Notes: generated by a model not told the origin, from the letters alone. A stretch of 64,000 bases of DNA from Rhabdornis inornatus (GCA_013397075.1 VWZS01004380.1:434001-498000); one strand, 5' to 3'; shown: positions 14,801 to 25,741, numbered from the stretch's first letter. Translations and numbers: made by a program.

Positions 14801-17800
14801 AAAAAGTAGGGTTGTTATGGTTGAGGGCTGTTTTGGCAGTGGTGACTGTGAGATTATAGAGTTTTAACTTCTGAGAGCAGTAAACGAGACAAAACATAGA
14901 ATTGCAATCCTGGACTTTGGTTTATTTGGAGATCTTGGCAAGATTCCTTGGGAGACTGTCCCGAGTACAAAGAGGCATAGGAGAGTTAGTTGGTACCTCC
15001 CCAAAGTTCAAGAATAGTCCATTCTGATACTCAGAAACTTGAATAACCAGGATAGGAAAGCAATTTGGATGAGCAAGGAACTGAGTAGTAAAGACAAGGT
15101 GAAAGTGGAATAGGTTATTTTGGAAGCACACAAAAGACATTGCTTAAACATGCAGGAATGAAATTGAGAAAGCCAAAGCTCAGGCAGAGATTAAATCAGT
15201 GAGGGATGATAATTTTTATGAAGGGGTTATTTAAATATACTGATCATAACAAAAGCCTGAAGGAACTATGGGCTTGCTGCTTAGTGGCGTGGGGAACATA
15301 GTGATAAGATACATCGGAAAGGCTGCAAAGTTACTCCTTTACCCCATTTTTCACTGATGTAGTCTCACCCCAGGCCATACAGGTCCCCAAGCTCCTGAAT
15401 GAAGGGGAAACAGTGGATATTACATACCTTGACTTTAGCAAGACCTTTGGTCCTGTTTGCTGTAATATTCTTAAAACTAAGTTGATGAGGTATGGGCTAG
15501 GTAAGTGGGTGAGTGGGAAACTGGCTGGACTACTAGAAAAGTCATGAATGCCAAGTCTGGCTGGCAGCCAATTACTAGTGGTGTCCTTTGGGAATATTCG
15601 GCCTAATACTGTGCAACATCCTTTTTAATGACTGGGACAGTCTCAGAAAGTGTGCTCTCAGCAGCTTTGTGGATGATACCAGATTGGAAGATGTGGTTTA
15701 TTTTGAAAGTCAGGGTTGCTATTCAGAGGGATCTTTGTGGGCTGAAGAAATGGCTGATAGGAATCTCCTGAAGTTCAGAAGACCTAGATGTCCTGTACCT
15801 GGGGTGGAGTTGTCCCATGCAAGAGTATTGGCTGGGCACTGACTGGATGGAAGGCAGCTCTGCCAAAAATAACTTCAGGATCCTGGTGAGCAACAGCTCT
15901 ACCTGAATTAGCAGTATGTTCTTGCAGCAAGGAAAGCCCACCTTATACTGAGTTTTCTAAGCAGGAGGGAAGTCAACAGGTCAGGAATGATTCTTCACCT
16001 GCACTCAGCACTTGTGAGATGGACTGTCTCCAGTATGTCAGTGTCTTTCACTGTTAGAGTAGTCAAATGTTGGAACAGGGTGCCCAGAGGTCTGTGGACT
16101 TTACCCTCACAAATCCTCAAAACTCAAATAAGAATAAGACATTGGACATCCTGATCCTGTGAACCAACGTTGAGCTCTCCTGTGAGACCAAATCACATCA
16201 GAGATCCCTTCCAACCTGTGTGATCTTGTGGCTCCCTGCTGCTGTTACCTCTGACATAGAGTAATCTTTAGAACTGTGCTTAAATAACTGCACTGCCTGC
16301 AGGGCTATGATGATTCATGCCACATGAGGATTGTTAATGCTGTGGTGCATCTTGTGATAGGGGAAGAACTTGTAATGACTGGGTAAAATAAAAAAGTTGC
16401 AATGAATAATAGTGAAGGTCTTTCAGGAATTGAATGGTATTTTTGTTTTCAGATGTTACATTTGCAAGAAAAGTGAGAAACAGCTGGCAGAACAGACCAA
16501 GGAACATGGATTAAAACATGAAGGTAATTTGTCAAAAAAAAGTAGAATGTGATCATATTACACACATTATTTTATTTCAGAAGATACCAGTTCAAGTGTG
16601 GATGTATTTTGGTTTTTTAAGCACTCTGAGTTACGTGATAATCCATTGTTTCTTTCAGTTTACAGAAAACACGTGTGTCATTATCCCCCTGTACTCAGCA
16701 CTAGTGAGGCCACACCTTGAATCCTGTGTTCAGTTTTGGGCCCCTCACTTTTAAGAAGGACATTGAAGTGCTGAAAACATGTCCAGAGAAGGGCAGCAGA
16801 GCTGGTGAAGGGTCTGGAACACAAGTCCTATGAGGAGCAGCTGAGGGAGCTGGAGGTGTTTAGAAAAGGAGGCTCAGGGGAGACCTCATCACTCTACAGC
16901 TGCCTGAAAGGAGGGTGTAGCCTTGTGGAGTTCTCTCTCTTCTTCCAGGTTATGAGGAAATGACCTCAAATTATGCCAGGGAAGGTTTAGTTTGGATATT
17001 AGGAGAAATATCTTCACAGAAAGCGTTGTCAAGCATTGGAAAAGGCTGACCATGGAAGTGTTGTCCTGGGAGGGTTCAGAAGACATGGATGTGGCACTTG
17101 GGCAGATATGGTTTAGTGATACTAAACTGACATTTGGACTCTGATTTTAGAGGTTTTCCAAACAATTCTATGATACTATGATTCTAAGTTTGTGAAAAAT
17201 ATGTTTGGTATCTTCTCCATCCAAACATCAGAAAATTCTGATAAAATTATACTAATTACTTGTATATTTCAGTGCATTTAGTGTCTTTTGTTTAGGAAAA
17301 AGATATTCTGTAAGGTAGGACAATGGCTTTTTGTGAGAAGGACTGAATGGATAAACTGTGAGGTGTCACAGAAGGAAACAGTTCATTAAGATAACTTTTA
17401 GAATAGATCAGGGTTAAAAATTTGTGTTTGCTAGCACAAATGTCACCCTCCTGTGAGGCTGTGAACTTGGACAACTAGTAGCTGATGTAGTGAACTTCAG
17501 TATTTCTGTACAACATCCCACCAATACTATAAATAATAAATGAGATTTCTGTCCTCTTTGTCTAGTTATGCTATCCTTATGCTCTTTTTATCCCCATTCT
17601 AACCCCTGTGCACACTTGTATGGGTTTTTTTTTTCTAATGGGCATAACTTTTCTTTCCTCTCATTTAAACAACTACTCATGAATTCTGTTCAGTCGTTCC
17701 CCTAGCTGTATCTCTTTATGTCTGGCTACTACACTCTAATGGGAGGAAGTACTGATACTGCTACACTTGTGGCCTTGCTGGAGAAAGATACATAGATTCG

Positions 17801-20800
17801 CTTGAGTTTTGCCTCCAGCTTTGGTTCTTCATCTTGGATAAACCCCTCGTAAAGACCAGGCAGGCTTCCTGTGGGTGCTACTTTCTGTCTTTACTCTGTT
17901 TTTATTTCTTCTTGCAGAGCCCAGTGCATACAATTTTAATTTTCTTGACGGGCATTTGGTCCTCATGACCTAGACTATCTTACAATTACAGTTCTTTTGC
18001 ACTGTGACTGTGCCAGGCATTTGTTAGCAAAAAGATCTTTATACTTTGGAGATTTGTTGGTAGTATAAAGATTTCTGTGCGACTTAAATTCCTGTTCCAC
18101 ATGTTTAGTGTTTTCATCCTAGCTGCTGCTTTCAGATCTTTGATATAGTCAAGAGATATTCAAATCAAACTATTTCTTCAGTTATTATAATCTATGCCCA
18201 GATTCAGCTAAAGAATTTTTATAGAGTATTAATAATGCATATAAATAATAATATGAGTATGATTAGGTTTTTTTAGTAAGAAAAAAATTTGTCTTTTTGA
18301 GAAATTATTGTAGTTAGGAATTGCCAACCTTTTTTCTTTTGTTTGTCAGGGTTTTATTTGCATTTTTTTATGTTTGTGTGTGTTATTTGGGTTTTTTGTT
18401 GGTTGGTTGGTTTGGTTTTTAAATCTGCCTTTTTGTTACCTTTCATCCAGCAAAGGAGCTACTAGAAAGCTACAGGTTAGTTAGTAATCAAGACAGTTTT
18501 AGCCAACATTGCAGATGACATTAAGCAGCTGATTATGTAGGTCATTGTTTACTTTATTCCATTCTACTTCTGATAGCTGGCTTCCTTTGCAATCCAGTCT
18601 CTTATCCATGCAGTACTGGTAAGGAAACACTATAATCAGCTACTTTTGATTCACAATAGAAAGGACTTTAAATCTCCACTTCAGATAAGCTTTTCACTCA
18701 GCAGGGTGTCTTGGCTGACTCTTTCACTGTGCCTACTAGGTTTGTGTATAATTCAGATAAGTTTGGAAGGATGCTTCATTGGTTGTTGCTGAACATATTG
18801 CTTTGTATTGTGGAGGAGTCTCTGTGCATGTGCTGAATAAATGTTGAGTGTTAGTACTTTATGCTGATTTCAGCAACTTTCAGTGTGTGTACACAATAGG
18901 CCATTGAAATGAGTGCCACTTATGCACTCCCTGCTTATGACTGCCCTACTGTAGGATATTTTGAGCAAATAATTTGTGCTGTTACAGTGATACACACTGC
19001 AAAATGGTTATGAAAACCGTTGTTCATTTAAAATGTGATTGATACCCTGACTTTATTCTTACTTTGAACAGTGAAGGTATTGTTGGGTAATATGCTGAGA
19101 TTTATACCAGGTAAAAACCATCAATTACAGTAACATAAATAAGCATTTTACCTTAAGTAATTTGAGACTTATTTACTACAGTGAGCATACTTAAAATGTT
19201 AATACATATCTAGATACACTGATGACTAAATTACTAATGCTTCTCAGAGAAACAGCAAAAGTATTTATCAGTAAAGGGAGATGTTTCCATTTTGTTGTTG
19301 GTATATCAGAAAATGTCTGTTGTTTCCAGTTCCAGTAGTTTATGTTCTGTTCAGTTGCCTTCATCTCAGAGCAGGGTCTTGTCATTTGCCTGCAGCCTGA
19401 ACAGTCATTCTATAGTCTGACATTTAGGTCTGTCTCATCTCTCTTAAGATGCACATTTTGAATCTCATTTAAATTACTTATTTCAGTAATGTCATGTTTG
19501 AAAGCAACATAAAAAGATCAGCAGTAAAGCAAGCAATACTAAGAAGCACTGTGGCAAATGAAGCAAAAATGTTGAATTTAGAAGCTGAGCTTTTTTCTTA
19601 CTGTTTCTGATTTGTTTCTCAGGAGGTAGAGGGGATAGTCTAGATGGAAAAAAATATAATAAAGTTTTTGGTTTTCTTTAAGTCTTTTGTCATATTATAA
19701 ACTTACATTTTTTTTCCTGGAAAACTGTTTTTCTTGGTTCTGTTACTAGAGAGTGGATAGTAAGAAGTTTCAGTGAATTCCAGGAAACAAGAGAAGTTCA
19801 AAGAGTGAAGAAAAACTACAAAATACTTTGGAAACAATGCATCATAGACTTCAGGCTCAAAATAACCTAGACAATTGTAATACAGATTCTCTAAAGTAAA
19901 TGTCAAGTTCCTAGAACTGAGACAGTGAGGAATATCAGAATGTCAGGACATGAAATATGTAGCATAAACATCATCTGTTTTCCCATCAGTAAAGCACTTT
20001 GAAAATCACTGTAAGTTGGCCAAAATAAGGGGAACTGAATAATGTTAGATGTTCATGTCTATAGCAGTTAACATTCCTCAAAATATCTACCTTGTTTTCA
20101 TGAAGAAACTTAAGCATTTTTTGTTCACTTCTTAATTTTATCCCTCATGGCACTTCACTCTTAGATAGGCACTCCAGTCTTAGAACACCATATATGGTCC
20201 ATGGTCTATTCTGCAGTCATTACTTCTGTGGAATTGTTCATTTGAAATGTGTCCACTTATATTGGTAGGAGAAAAAGAGTATTATGGCTGCTTTTTGGCT
20301 TTTTCTTATTGTGATAAGGAAGACAATTATGTGTAATCTAAAAATAAAAAAGGCATTTTTCATGCATTTTTATCCATATTCAAGAAAGTACAGTTCAGGC
20401 AACAATTCTGCATTGCCTTCCAATGCTTCTTTTTTTCTAGAAAATTCCTCTGCTTCCTGGTAGTATCAATGCCAGCACACATTTAAACTCAGTCTAGATG
20501 TAATCTCCGACGGAGTTTCAAGGTATTGAAAAGAGGCTTGGTGTTGTTTTCCAGAAATCTCTGAAGACTTCCACACAGGAACATTTAACTGTTAATAGTT
20601 CTAATCTTGGGATTTTTGGGGCTAGAGTGGAAGCAGACTCCTGATATGCTGTCTGCTGGTCATTACTGCACCCTGAGTCAACCCTTCCCTTTGACTTTTT
20701 AAAAACATTAAATTGCTGCGTTGAGGCAGAAGAGGAATACTGCTTTAGAAACCAAATTCTAAACTACAATCTTTGCATTGTTGTTAATTTAAGATTAACA

Positions 20801-23800
20801 AATTGAAGAGCAGAAATAGAATTTTAAAAAGTTAATCCCTCTGAACTTTCACACTACAGGAGTTGTAACTTGCCTCTCTCTTTTTCCTTCCTATGGCTTT
20901 GCAGTTTACCAAATAGCACTGATCATGAATTTGACATGCATATAGCAGAACAGGCAAGCAGTTATGGGAGATAGTCACAGTCTGAAGGGAGAAAGCAACT
21001 TTCTCTGTTAGTGTATGAAAAATAGGTACTTGAAAGAGGAATTTTTAAATGTAGTTAATTTTAGACATTTATTGACAGTACATGAATATGCCTGGGGAAG
21101 ACTCTTTAGTTGCCATTGATTGCTTTTTAGTGTTCTTGTGAGTAGATCAAATGATTACCTATCTCCACGTCTTTGTTGATGTATTTCAGAAGGTGAAGAA
21201 GACTGGAAAGTTATAAAAGGGAAATTTCTAGCCATCAATGCAGTAAATATGAGCTGTGCCTGTCCACGAAGTCCAAAAGGTCTTTCACCAGCAGCTCACT
21301 TGGCAGATGGTTCAGCAGACCTCATTCTAGTTCAGAAATGCTCCAGATTTGATTTTCTACGGTATCTTGTCAGACACACAAACCAAGATGATCAGGTGGG
21401 TATTCCTTTTGACAGTGAATTATACAGAGTCCATCAGAGGTGTAAATATTGGTATTCTTGTAGGACAGAAATAATATCTATAAAGCAGGTTTGTTTATTT
21501 TTTTATACATTTTGGGTGATGCAATATCAGTAGTGTATCATGGAAAAAAAAGGCAGCTCAAAACATTTTACCAAAGTCAACTTCTTGGCCATAGCATTCT
21601 AACAAAATTCCACTTTTGCCAACTGAATTCGGTTCTGTAACATTTTCTATGTATTTGCTATTTGAACAATATTTAAAGTTATTTTATCACAACTGTGCCC
21701 TCATGTAGTTGTCATGAAAAACTGCTCACAGCATGAAAAACTACTCACAGCATGAATAGCTGAGGTAGATGTGATGAAGAATAATAAATCACTTTTGTGA
21801 ACTGTATAAAAATGTGATTTAGAAGAAAGTTACCAGAACTGCAATTTGATTGTAAACTGCAGAGTTTTAGCAGTATTTTACTGTGTGTAAGTGACCAGGA
21901 TATGAGCTTTATGCATTCAGCTTCAAAATTATTTCTTTCATGAGTTGTAGCTGTCAGGTGGGAAGATTCATCACTGCTTTGGATCGTAATATCTCTTGAA
22001 ATAGAGCTATGACTGTGACTACACATATTTAATATTTGTCGCAACCTGATATTGTTAACATCTTCTGGAAATTATCTGAACAATGGACTGACATAATATC
22101 TAGTGCATAAAAGCAATAACAAATCCCACATGTTTATGATGCTCATCTTCTTCCACTGTGAAAGAATTAGTATAGATTCTTTTTCCTTCATTTCCACATT
22201 GTGAATATGTCCATATTCGTCCTTCCCACTGTTCTCAGTCTCCTCCTTTTCCCTTCACTCTTTCTCACTCACTGTTCCCTTGATATTTTCAATCATTTGA
22301 AGCCATCCTGGCTACCTTTCATATTGGCTGTAACATTTATCAAGGGACAACATTCTGCTTAGACTTGAGACATGGGAGCTCGGGTGCTCTCTGTATAGAA
22401 GACACAGATGACAATGCAGCCATGGTTACCAGCATTTGCATCTGAGCAGTTTGGACCAACACACTGTTTAGTGAGCCCCTTTGGGTCCAGGAGCCACGGC
22501 TTCCAAGCAGAGAGTTTGATGACTTCACAGTTCATTTATGGTTAAAAGCTGAGGGAACTTAGCTAAGATGTAGGAGGTCTTTCCATCTCTGCTTTTTCTG
22601 GTTGTCATTGCAGCCATTTCCTTTCCAATGCTTCCCATTTCTCTCTGGGATATGCTGGTTTTGCAGCAGAGATTAGATGAAGGGTTATTCCCATCTCCTT
22701 AGCTCAGGTTAGTGAGCACCATAAAAACCCATATTGGGAAACCCTTCTTGAAAACTTTAGGAAATGTGAAAAAAAAGGAAGAAAAGAGTGACTGTACATC
22801 AGTACAGACTGGTTTGTGAGTAAACTTTCTTTACATTTGCTTCCTTGCCATCCCCTTCCCACACACACAAGCACACTCCATGGCCTTTGCTAAATGACCT
22901 GTCTGTATTTGATACAGCTTGCTGAATAGTTGGTCCTGTATCTGTTAAGTTGCTTTCAGGGCAAGATGGGGGCATCCTCTAATTTATCGTCCTTTCAATT
23001 AATGATGCCTGTTTTAAAGCATTTGTTCAGTATTGTAGCGTTACTCTGCATCCTCGGTTTTAAGAGCAGTCTTCTAATTGACCTGCTTTTTCTAGCTGAA
23101 TTAGCTAATTACAATTATTTTTTATTTTTTTGGAATGTAATAATATTGCCCTCTATTCTTATTTTCATGTACCCCCAAGCTCTGTGGTTTGATCACAGAG
23201 GCTGAGGGAAGGCTTGAGAGGTAAAGGGCTCTCACTGCCATGGAATTCAATGCCTTCAGGACATTGTTCCAAGTGCAAAAGCAGAAGACTTTCAGAAAAG
23301 CCTATATGAATTAAGGACTGTACTTGAACAGGTCCTTAGGATGGTGCAAAGATACAATCCAAACCTTTTTGACTTTGTGTTGTGATCTGGTCTAAGCACA
23401 GAAGAGCCAAGAAAACTTAAGTCTCTGTGAATAAAAGGGATCAAACACAGGAAGGCTCAAAATACACCCCAAAACTTGATTAAAACCAAACAAGATTAGA
23501 TGCTGATACCAGAAAAGTGATATATTTTATTTAATAGTAAAAGAGGCAAAGAAAGAGAAAGGAAGGGAGGGAGGGAGGGAGTCACAAAAGAGAGAGTTGC
23601 AGAGACAGATTGAGTAGAAACATATCATCCTTCCGTGATTTGCTTCCCCCCATCTGGTCTTCTGGGTGTTGAGGGTGCCCTGCCAAAAAGCATAGAATCC
23701 CATGGATTAATACACATTTGGGCAGGTGGAACACTCAGGTGCCTCCCCCGAAGGAGGCACGTTTGACACTGTCCCTTGCCAAACTGTGGATCTGTTGCAT

Positions 23801-25712
23801 CATTTTGCATCATGTGCAGTGCTCTGGTGCAAGGTCTGGGGACCCCTTTGAGGGTTGTTGGGCCATGACACCGCCTCTGCTGTCCGTGCTGTGGATCCCT
23901 TGGATGTGCCTTTCCTGGGGCTCCTGTGCCCAGCGGAGGGTGGGCGTTCACTGCTTCTGACCAGAGCCTTTTTCACCACACACGCAGCTCCTCTCCTCCT
24001 CCCCCCTGTGATGTGTGGGTCTGTTCAAGCCTGGCAGCTGATAGCCCCGGGGCTGTGGTCTCCACGCCGAAGATGCTGGGATTAATCCTCCTGTGAATGT
24101 ATTCTCCCCCAGCCCAGACCTGAGTCTCTTTACCTTATCTCCATCAGCTTGCAGTCCAGGACCCGAGTCAGGAGGGGAATTCAGGGTGGGATGGTCTTCC
24201 ATGCGGCTTTTGTTACACAGTTTTGCTATAATAGGCACTGCACAGTGAACATTGAGAAGTAAGGTTTCATTTTGGCATTATTGTTTTTGACTTGTGTAGT
24301 TTTTCAAAAACAAATACCACTATGCCTCAGGTAAGCTTCTCTAGAAAATTGGAGTGGACAGACTTTCCTTGAGTACAGAATGCTGCATGCTGAGTTGCTT
24401 TACACAGCAAATATATTTAATTATAATTGCCTGATTTGCCTTCGTTTTTTTTTGTAGTTTGACTTTCCATTTGTAGATGTTTATCGGGTGAAGCGTTTTC
24501 AGTTTACATCAAAGCTTTCAGAAGACAACGAAAGCAATGTCATGGACATAGGGAAGAAACGTTTTGGCCAGTTCTGCAGAGATCATCCAGCCTGTTGTTG
24601 TAATATTGTTAACAGCACCTGGAATTGTGATGGAGAAACTCTGGATAGTTCAGCAATTGAAGTGAGGTAAGCTTCAATTTTTCTGTCTATATAGCAGAAC
24701 ACATTAAGCCTTCTTGTTGATTTTAAAGATGCTTATGGAGACATCCCAAAAAGATGCCTCTGCATAGCAAATTTGAGTCTTCTGATAATAAACCTAAATA
24801 TTTTTATTACTATTTTGAATCCTTTCCAGAGAATACTGCAACCATGTATGTTGTAAATGATCACTCTGAGTGAGATGGATGGCCCTACCTCTGAAGTCAT
24901 ACTTACTTCTTAGGAACTGGTATTATGTGTTTAAAGTGCTGAAAGTGAAGATAGTGTTGAAAGGATTTTTTTTAAATGTGTGGAATGCCTCATTACTCTA
25001 AGCAATAGCTTTTCCCGTTTAGCTTAAGTAAGCATCTTTGTCTCACAGAAATAATGAGTATGTCCCATACTTTGTGGGGTTTTTTTTGCACACAGCAGTC
25101 TTATCTCCAGTCTTCACATATGAAGAAAGGATTTTGCAGTTGTGGAAATAATCAAATTAGAAAAGAAGTTTGTGAAATTTGAAAGGATTTTTTTGTTTGT
25201 TTGGGTTTTTGTTTGGTCAGTTGGTTTTTTGTTTGGATTAGTTTTGGTTCCTTGTTTTGTTTGTTGTTTTCAGAACAAAGGGAACCAAACCCATACCGTT
25301 GTGTTGCATTAAAATATAATCACTTAGCAGTCCAAAGGTGAATTTTATGAATGCTGTTTGTCGTAAAAGATTGCCTCATCTAAGTGCCCATAGAACTTCT
25401 TATGTGGATATGAGGAGTAAAAGGGGATACATGAAAGCATCCACCAGCCCTCTTTACAAGGGAGGATTGTATCTAAAATGAGGGCGTGTTTTCTGTAGTC
25501 AGGAGTAAGAAACTTTGTCCAGCTGTTTGAAATTAATGGATTAGTAGAATTAAATTATTAGAATTAAATATGTGGTACTCATTTATTTCTTACTTATTTC
25601 TATATTTTTCAGGGTTCACTGCCAGTTAATGAAACTATTTGCAAGGGGAATTGAGGAAAACTGTAAAGATGAAGCTGCCTACAGCCAGAGTCACACTGAA
25701 CAATTACTATAG
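2656..25712 (+). CDS. CERK: Ceramide kinase, 3' part of gene (8 coding exons, joined)
   Basis: Ceramide kinase phosphorylates ceramide to ceramide-1-phosphate with ATP at Golgi, plasma and other membranes. The exons 2656-2801, 11084-11158, 12682-12834, 13616-13721, 16453-16523, 21190-21395, 24458-24666 and 25613-25712 join in frame (1,066 nt). The visible protein has 354 complete residues, against about 345 for the same part of human CERK as I recall it. In order it shows the lipid-kinase glycine motif CVGGDGMFSE, the GSTDC segment, LLGYGFYGD, the cysteine motif CRTGCYIC, MSCAC with GLSPAAHLADGS, the calmodulin-binding-like FDFLRYLVRH, CCC near the C-terminus, and FARGIEEN before a divergent tail. 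CERKL is less likely because these match CERK closely. Upstream exons are outside the window, so the start codon is not visible. If the human gene has 13 exons, as I recall, these are exons 6-13. No frameshift or internal stop interrupts the join. Confidence 0.96.
2802..11083 (+). other. 8.3-kb CERK intron without recognisable repeats
   Basis: This is the largest intron in view. I recognise no CR1, LTR or exon in it, only poly-T runs and a short imperfect tandem duplication at 5834-5890. The small ORFs (for example 6865-7170) lack family similarity and splice context. Confidence 0.6.
5834..5890. repeat. Imperfect tandem duplication (30 and 27 bp units)
   Basis: TAGTTATTTCTT...CAGCCTTAAAAGC occurs twice in a row, at 5834-5863 and 5864-5890. 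The second unit lacks three bases. Confidence 0.85.
11084..11158 (+). CDS. CERK: CERK short exon, GSTDC segment
   Basis: This 75-nt exon follows a T-rich tract and CAG acceptor and is followed by the donor GTGGGT. It encodes STDCICYSTVGISDPVTSAL and HII, continuing the catalytic domain; the Gly before Ser is split over the previous intron. It is close to human CERK STDCVCYSTVGTSD as I recall it. Both phases (2 nt in, 1 nt out) agree with the neighbouring exons. Confidence 0.95.
11811..11875 (-). mobile_element. CR1 3' end fragment, antisense
   Basis: AGAATCACAGAATGGGTCAG followed by GTTGGAAGGGACCACAGTGG is the reverse complement of a CR1 3' terminus. Only about 65 bp can be recognised. It begins a cluster of three CR1 ends in one CERK intron. 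Confidence 0.75.
12020..12130 (+). mobile_element. CR1 3' end fragment, sense (diverged)
   Basis: CTGATCTGACCTCATAGCTG, then AACCTGTTTTGAGC and AAGGTTCCTTCCAGCTTC, resemble the final segment of a CR1 of the AACCTGnTTTGAGCAGG type. It is diverged and lacks a clear terminal repeat. Confidence 0.6.
12180..12352 (+). mobile_element. CR1 3' end fragment, sense
   Basis: TCAAGCATTG, then GTAGATGTGGCACTTTGGGA, GTTTAATAGTGG and TTGGACTTGATGATCTCAAA, then a degraded end near ATAGTTCTTCAACTCTAT. This is the same CR1 subtype as the copy at 16,680-17,189, in sense orientation to CERK. Confidence 0.75.
12468..12514. repeat. AT-rich short tandem repeat (ATTAGAATTAAA-type)
   Basis: About four irregular copies of TTAGAATTAAA occur in a row within the CERK intron upstream of the exon at 12,682. 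Confidence 0.85.
12682..12834 (+). CDS. CERK: CERK exon with LLGYGFYGD motif
   Basis: The acceptor is TTCATAG and the donor GTAATT. The exon encodes GDCQPLDVSSVHHNN, then YSVSLLGYGFYGDILKDSEK, then KRWMGPMRYDYS and the first base of a Gly codon. The GYGFYGD and KDSEKKRW blocks are CERK hallmarks within the C-terminal lobe of the lipid-kinase fold. The first in-frame ATG here (12732) is internal, not a start. Confidence 0.95.
12835..13615 (+). other. CERK intron, unique DNA
   Basis: A 781-bp intron with GT donor and TTTTTATGTAG acceptor. No repeat or additional exon is recognisable. Confidence 0.6.
13616..13721 (+). CDS. CERK: CERK exon ending in first cysteine of CxxxCxxC
   Basis: The acceptor is TATGTAG and the donor GTAGGC. 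The exon encodes FKTFLSHHYYEGTIAYQPAK, then HTHGSPRDKESCRT and two bases of a split Gly. The final Cys (13711-13713) is the first residue of the C-x3-C-x2-C motif, reported as needed for ceramide kinase activity (established knowledge, from memory). The rest of the motif lies in the next exon. Confidence 0.95.
13722..14689 (+). other. CERK intron, first part
   Basis: Mostly unique AT-rich DNA. The part from about 14,550 becomes GC-richer and may be an unrecognised 5' extension of the CR1 copy that follows. Confidence 0.4.
14690..16240 (+). mobile_element. Long degenerate CR1 LINE (ORF2 remains), sense
   Basis: This is the longest LINE relic in the CERK introns. Near 14,845-14,871 a translation S-G-D-C-E-I-I-E-F matches the end of the CR1 endonuclease domain (consensus S-D-H-E-I-I-E-F). 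At 15,423-15,510 the frame reads YLDFSKTFGPVCCNILKTKL then MRYGLGKW, the CR1 reverse-transcriptase block around FSKAFDTV. At about 15,590-15,780 it resembles the block with ILxNxLFNDWD, the FADDTK site (here SSFVDDTRLED) and WADRNLLKF. It ends near 16,235 with CCCTTCCAACCTGTGTGATC. Several frameshifts and a gap near 15,360-15,410 make it inactive. Confidence 0.85.
16453..16523 (+). CDS. CERK: CERK short exon completing CxxxCxxC
   Basis: This 71-nt exon has a TTTTCAG acceptor and a GTAATT donor. Its first base completes Gly, followed by CYICKKSEKQLAEQTKEHGL and KHE. Cysteines at 16454-16456 and 16463-16465 complete the motif begun 2.7 kb upstream. The lysine/glutamate-rich remainder matches the variable hydrophilic linker of vertebrate CERK. 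Confidence 0.93.
16680..17189 (+). mobile_element. CR1 LINE 3' copy with intact terminus, sense
   Basis: It starts with the CR1 ORF2 C-terminal block (CCCCTGTACTCAGCACTAGT, translating PLYSALVRPHLESCVQFWAP), then 3' UTR sequence, and ends with the octamer-type terminal repeat TTCTATGATACTATGATTCT. It lies 157 bp downstream of the CERK exon 16453-16523, in sense orientation. Confidence 0.92.
17190..21189 (+). other. CERK intron, unique DNA
   Basis: A 4-kb part of the intron before the exon at 21,190. It contains T-rich and GGTTGGTTGGTT-like simple sequence near 18,398. I see no recognisable mobile element or exon. Confidence 0.5.
21190..21395 (+). CDS. CERK: CERK exon with MSCAC block and calmodulin-binding segment
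   Basis: The acceptor is TATTTCAG and the donor GTGGGT. Reading runs from an acidic stretch (GEEDWKVIKGKFLAINAVN) through MSCACPRSPKGLSPAAHLAD to DLILVQKCSRFDFLRYLVRH and TNQDDQ. Codons 21348-21377 (FDFLRYLVRH) align with the hydrophobic 1-8-14-type calmodulin-binding segment described for human CERK. The exon ends in phase 0. Reading on past the donor stays open for about 45 codons, but that extension has no family similarity. Confidence 0.96.
21713..21760. repeat. 19-bp tandem repeat, about 2.5 copies
   Basis: CATGAAAAACTGCTCACAG (21713-21731) is followed by the one-base variant CATGAAAAACTACTCACAG (21732-21750) and a partial third unit. Confidence 0.9.
21761..23519 (+). other. CERK intron, unique DNA
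   Basis: No repeat family or exon is recognised. The ORFs at 21745-22044 (-) and 22930-23205 (+) have no family similarity. Confidence 0.45.
23520..24225 (-). mobile_element. Probable retroviral LTR-derived insert, antisense
   Basis: This GC-rich block differs sharply from its AT-rich surroundings. Read on the minus strand it ends in an A/T-rich segment with an AATAAA (complement near 23,529) next to a GGGA repeat (23,562-23,583), like the R-U5 side of avian LTRs. Its interior (CTCCCCCGAAGGAGGCACGT, then TTTGACACTGTCCCTTGCC) resembles a passerine LTR family from memory. I could not find matching target duplications, so the ends are approximate. The right edge lies about 230 bp before the CERK exon at 24,458. 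Confidence 0.5.
24458..24666 (+). CDS. CERK: CERK penultimate exon, cysteine-rich C-terminal region
   Basis: A long T tract and GTAG acceptor precede FDFPFVDVYRVKRFQFTSKL. An acidic variable loop, GKKRFGQFCRDHPACCC, and NSTWNCDGETLDSSAIEV follow, then donor GTAAGC. The CCC cluster and WNCDGE block are recognisable CERK C-terminal features. The ORF that appears to start at the ATG at 24488 is only the inner part of this exon. Confidence 0.96.
24667..25612 (+). other. Last CERK intron
   Basis: A 946-bp intron with GTAAGC donor and TATTTTTCAG acceptor. It contains a T/G-rich simple stretch (TTTGTTTGTTTGGGTTTTTG and similar) near 25,190-25,272 but no mobile element. Confidence 0.7.
25613..25712 (+). 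CDS. CERK: CERK terminal coding exon and stop
   Basis: The acceptor is TATTTTTCAG. The first base completes the Arg codon started in the previous exon, then VHCQLMKLFARGIEEN and a tail CKDEAAYSQSHTEQLL end at a TAG (25710-25712). The FARGIEEN block matches vertebrate CERK. The tail differs from the short human ending as I recall it and is about eight residues longer. Confidence 0.94.
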
Positions 25713-25741
25713 ACATTGTTCCTCCAGTGGGGAGAAGAAAA

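Noticed and set aside
15588..15842. 84-codon + strand ORF as a gene
   Set aside because: It is a fragment of CR1 reverse transcriptase (SSFVDDTRLED resembles FADDTKL) within a broken element.
23625..24238. Overlapping 76-108 codon ORFs on both strands
   Set aside because: They fall in a GC-rich LTR-like block inside a CERK intron and have no family similarity.
24488..24670. 60-codon ORF as a stand-alone gene
   Set aside because: It is the inner part of the CERK exon 24458-24666.
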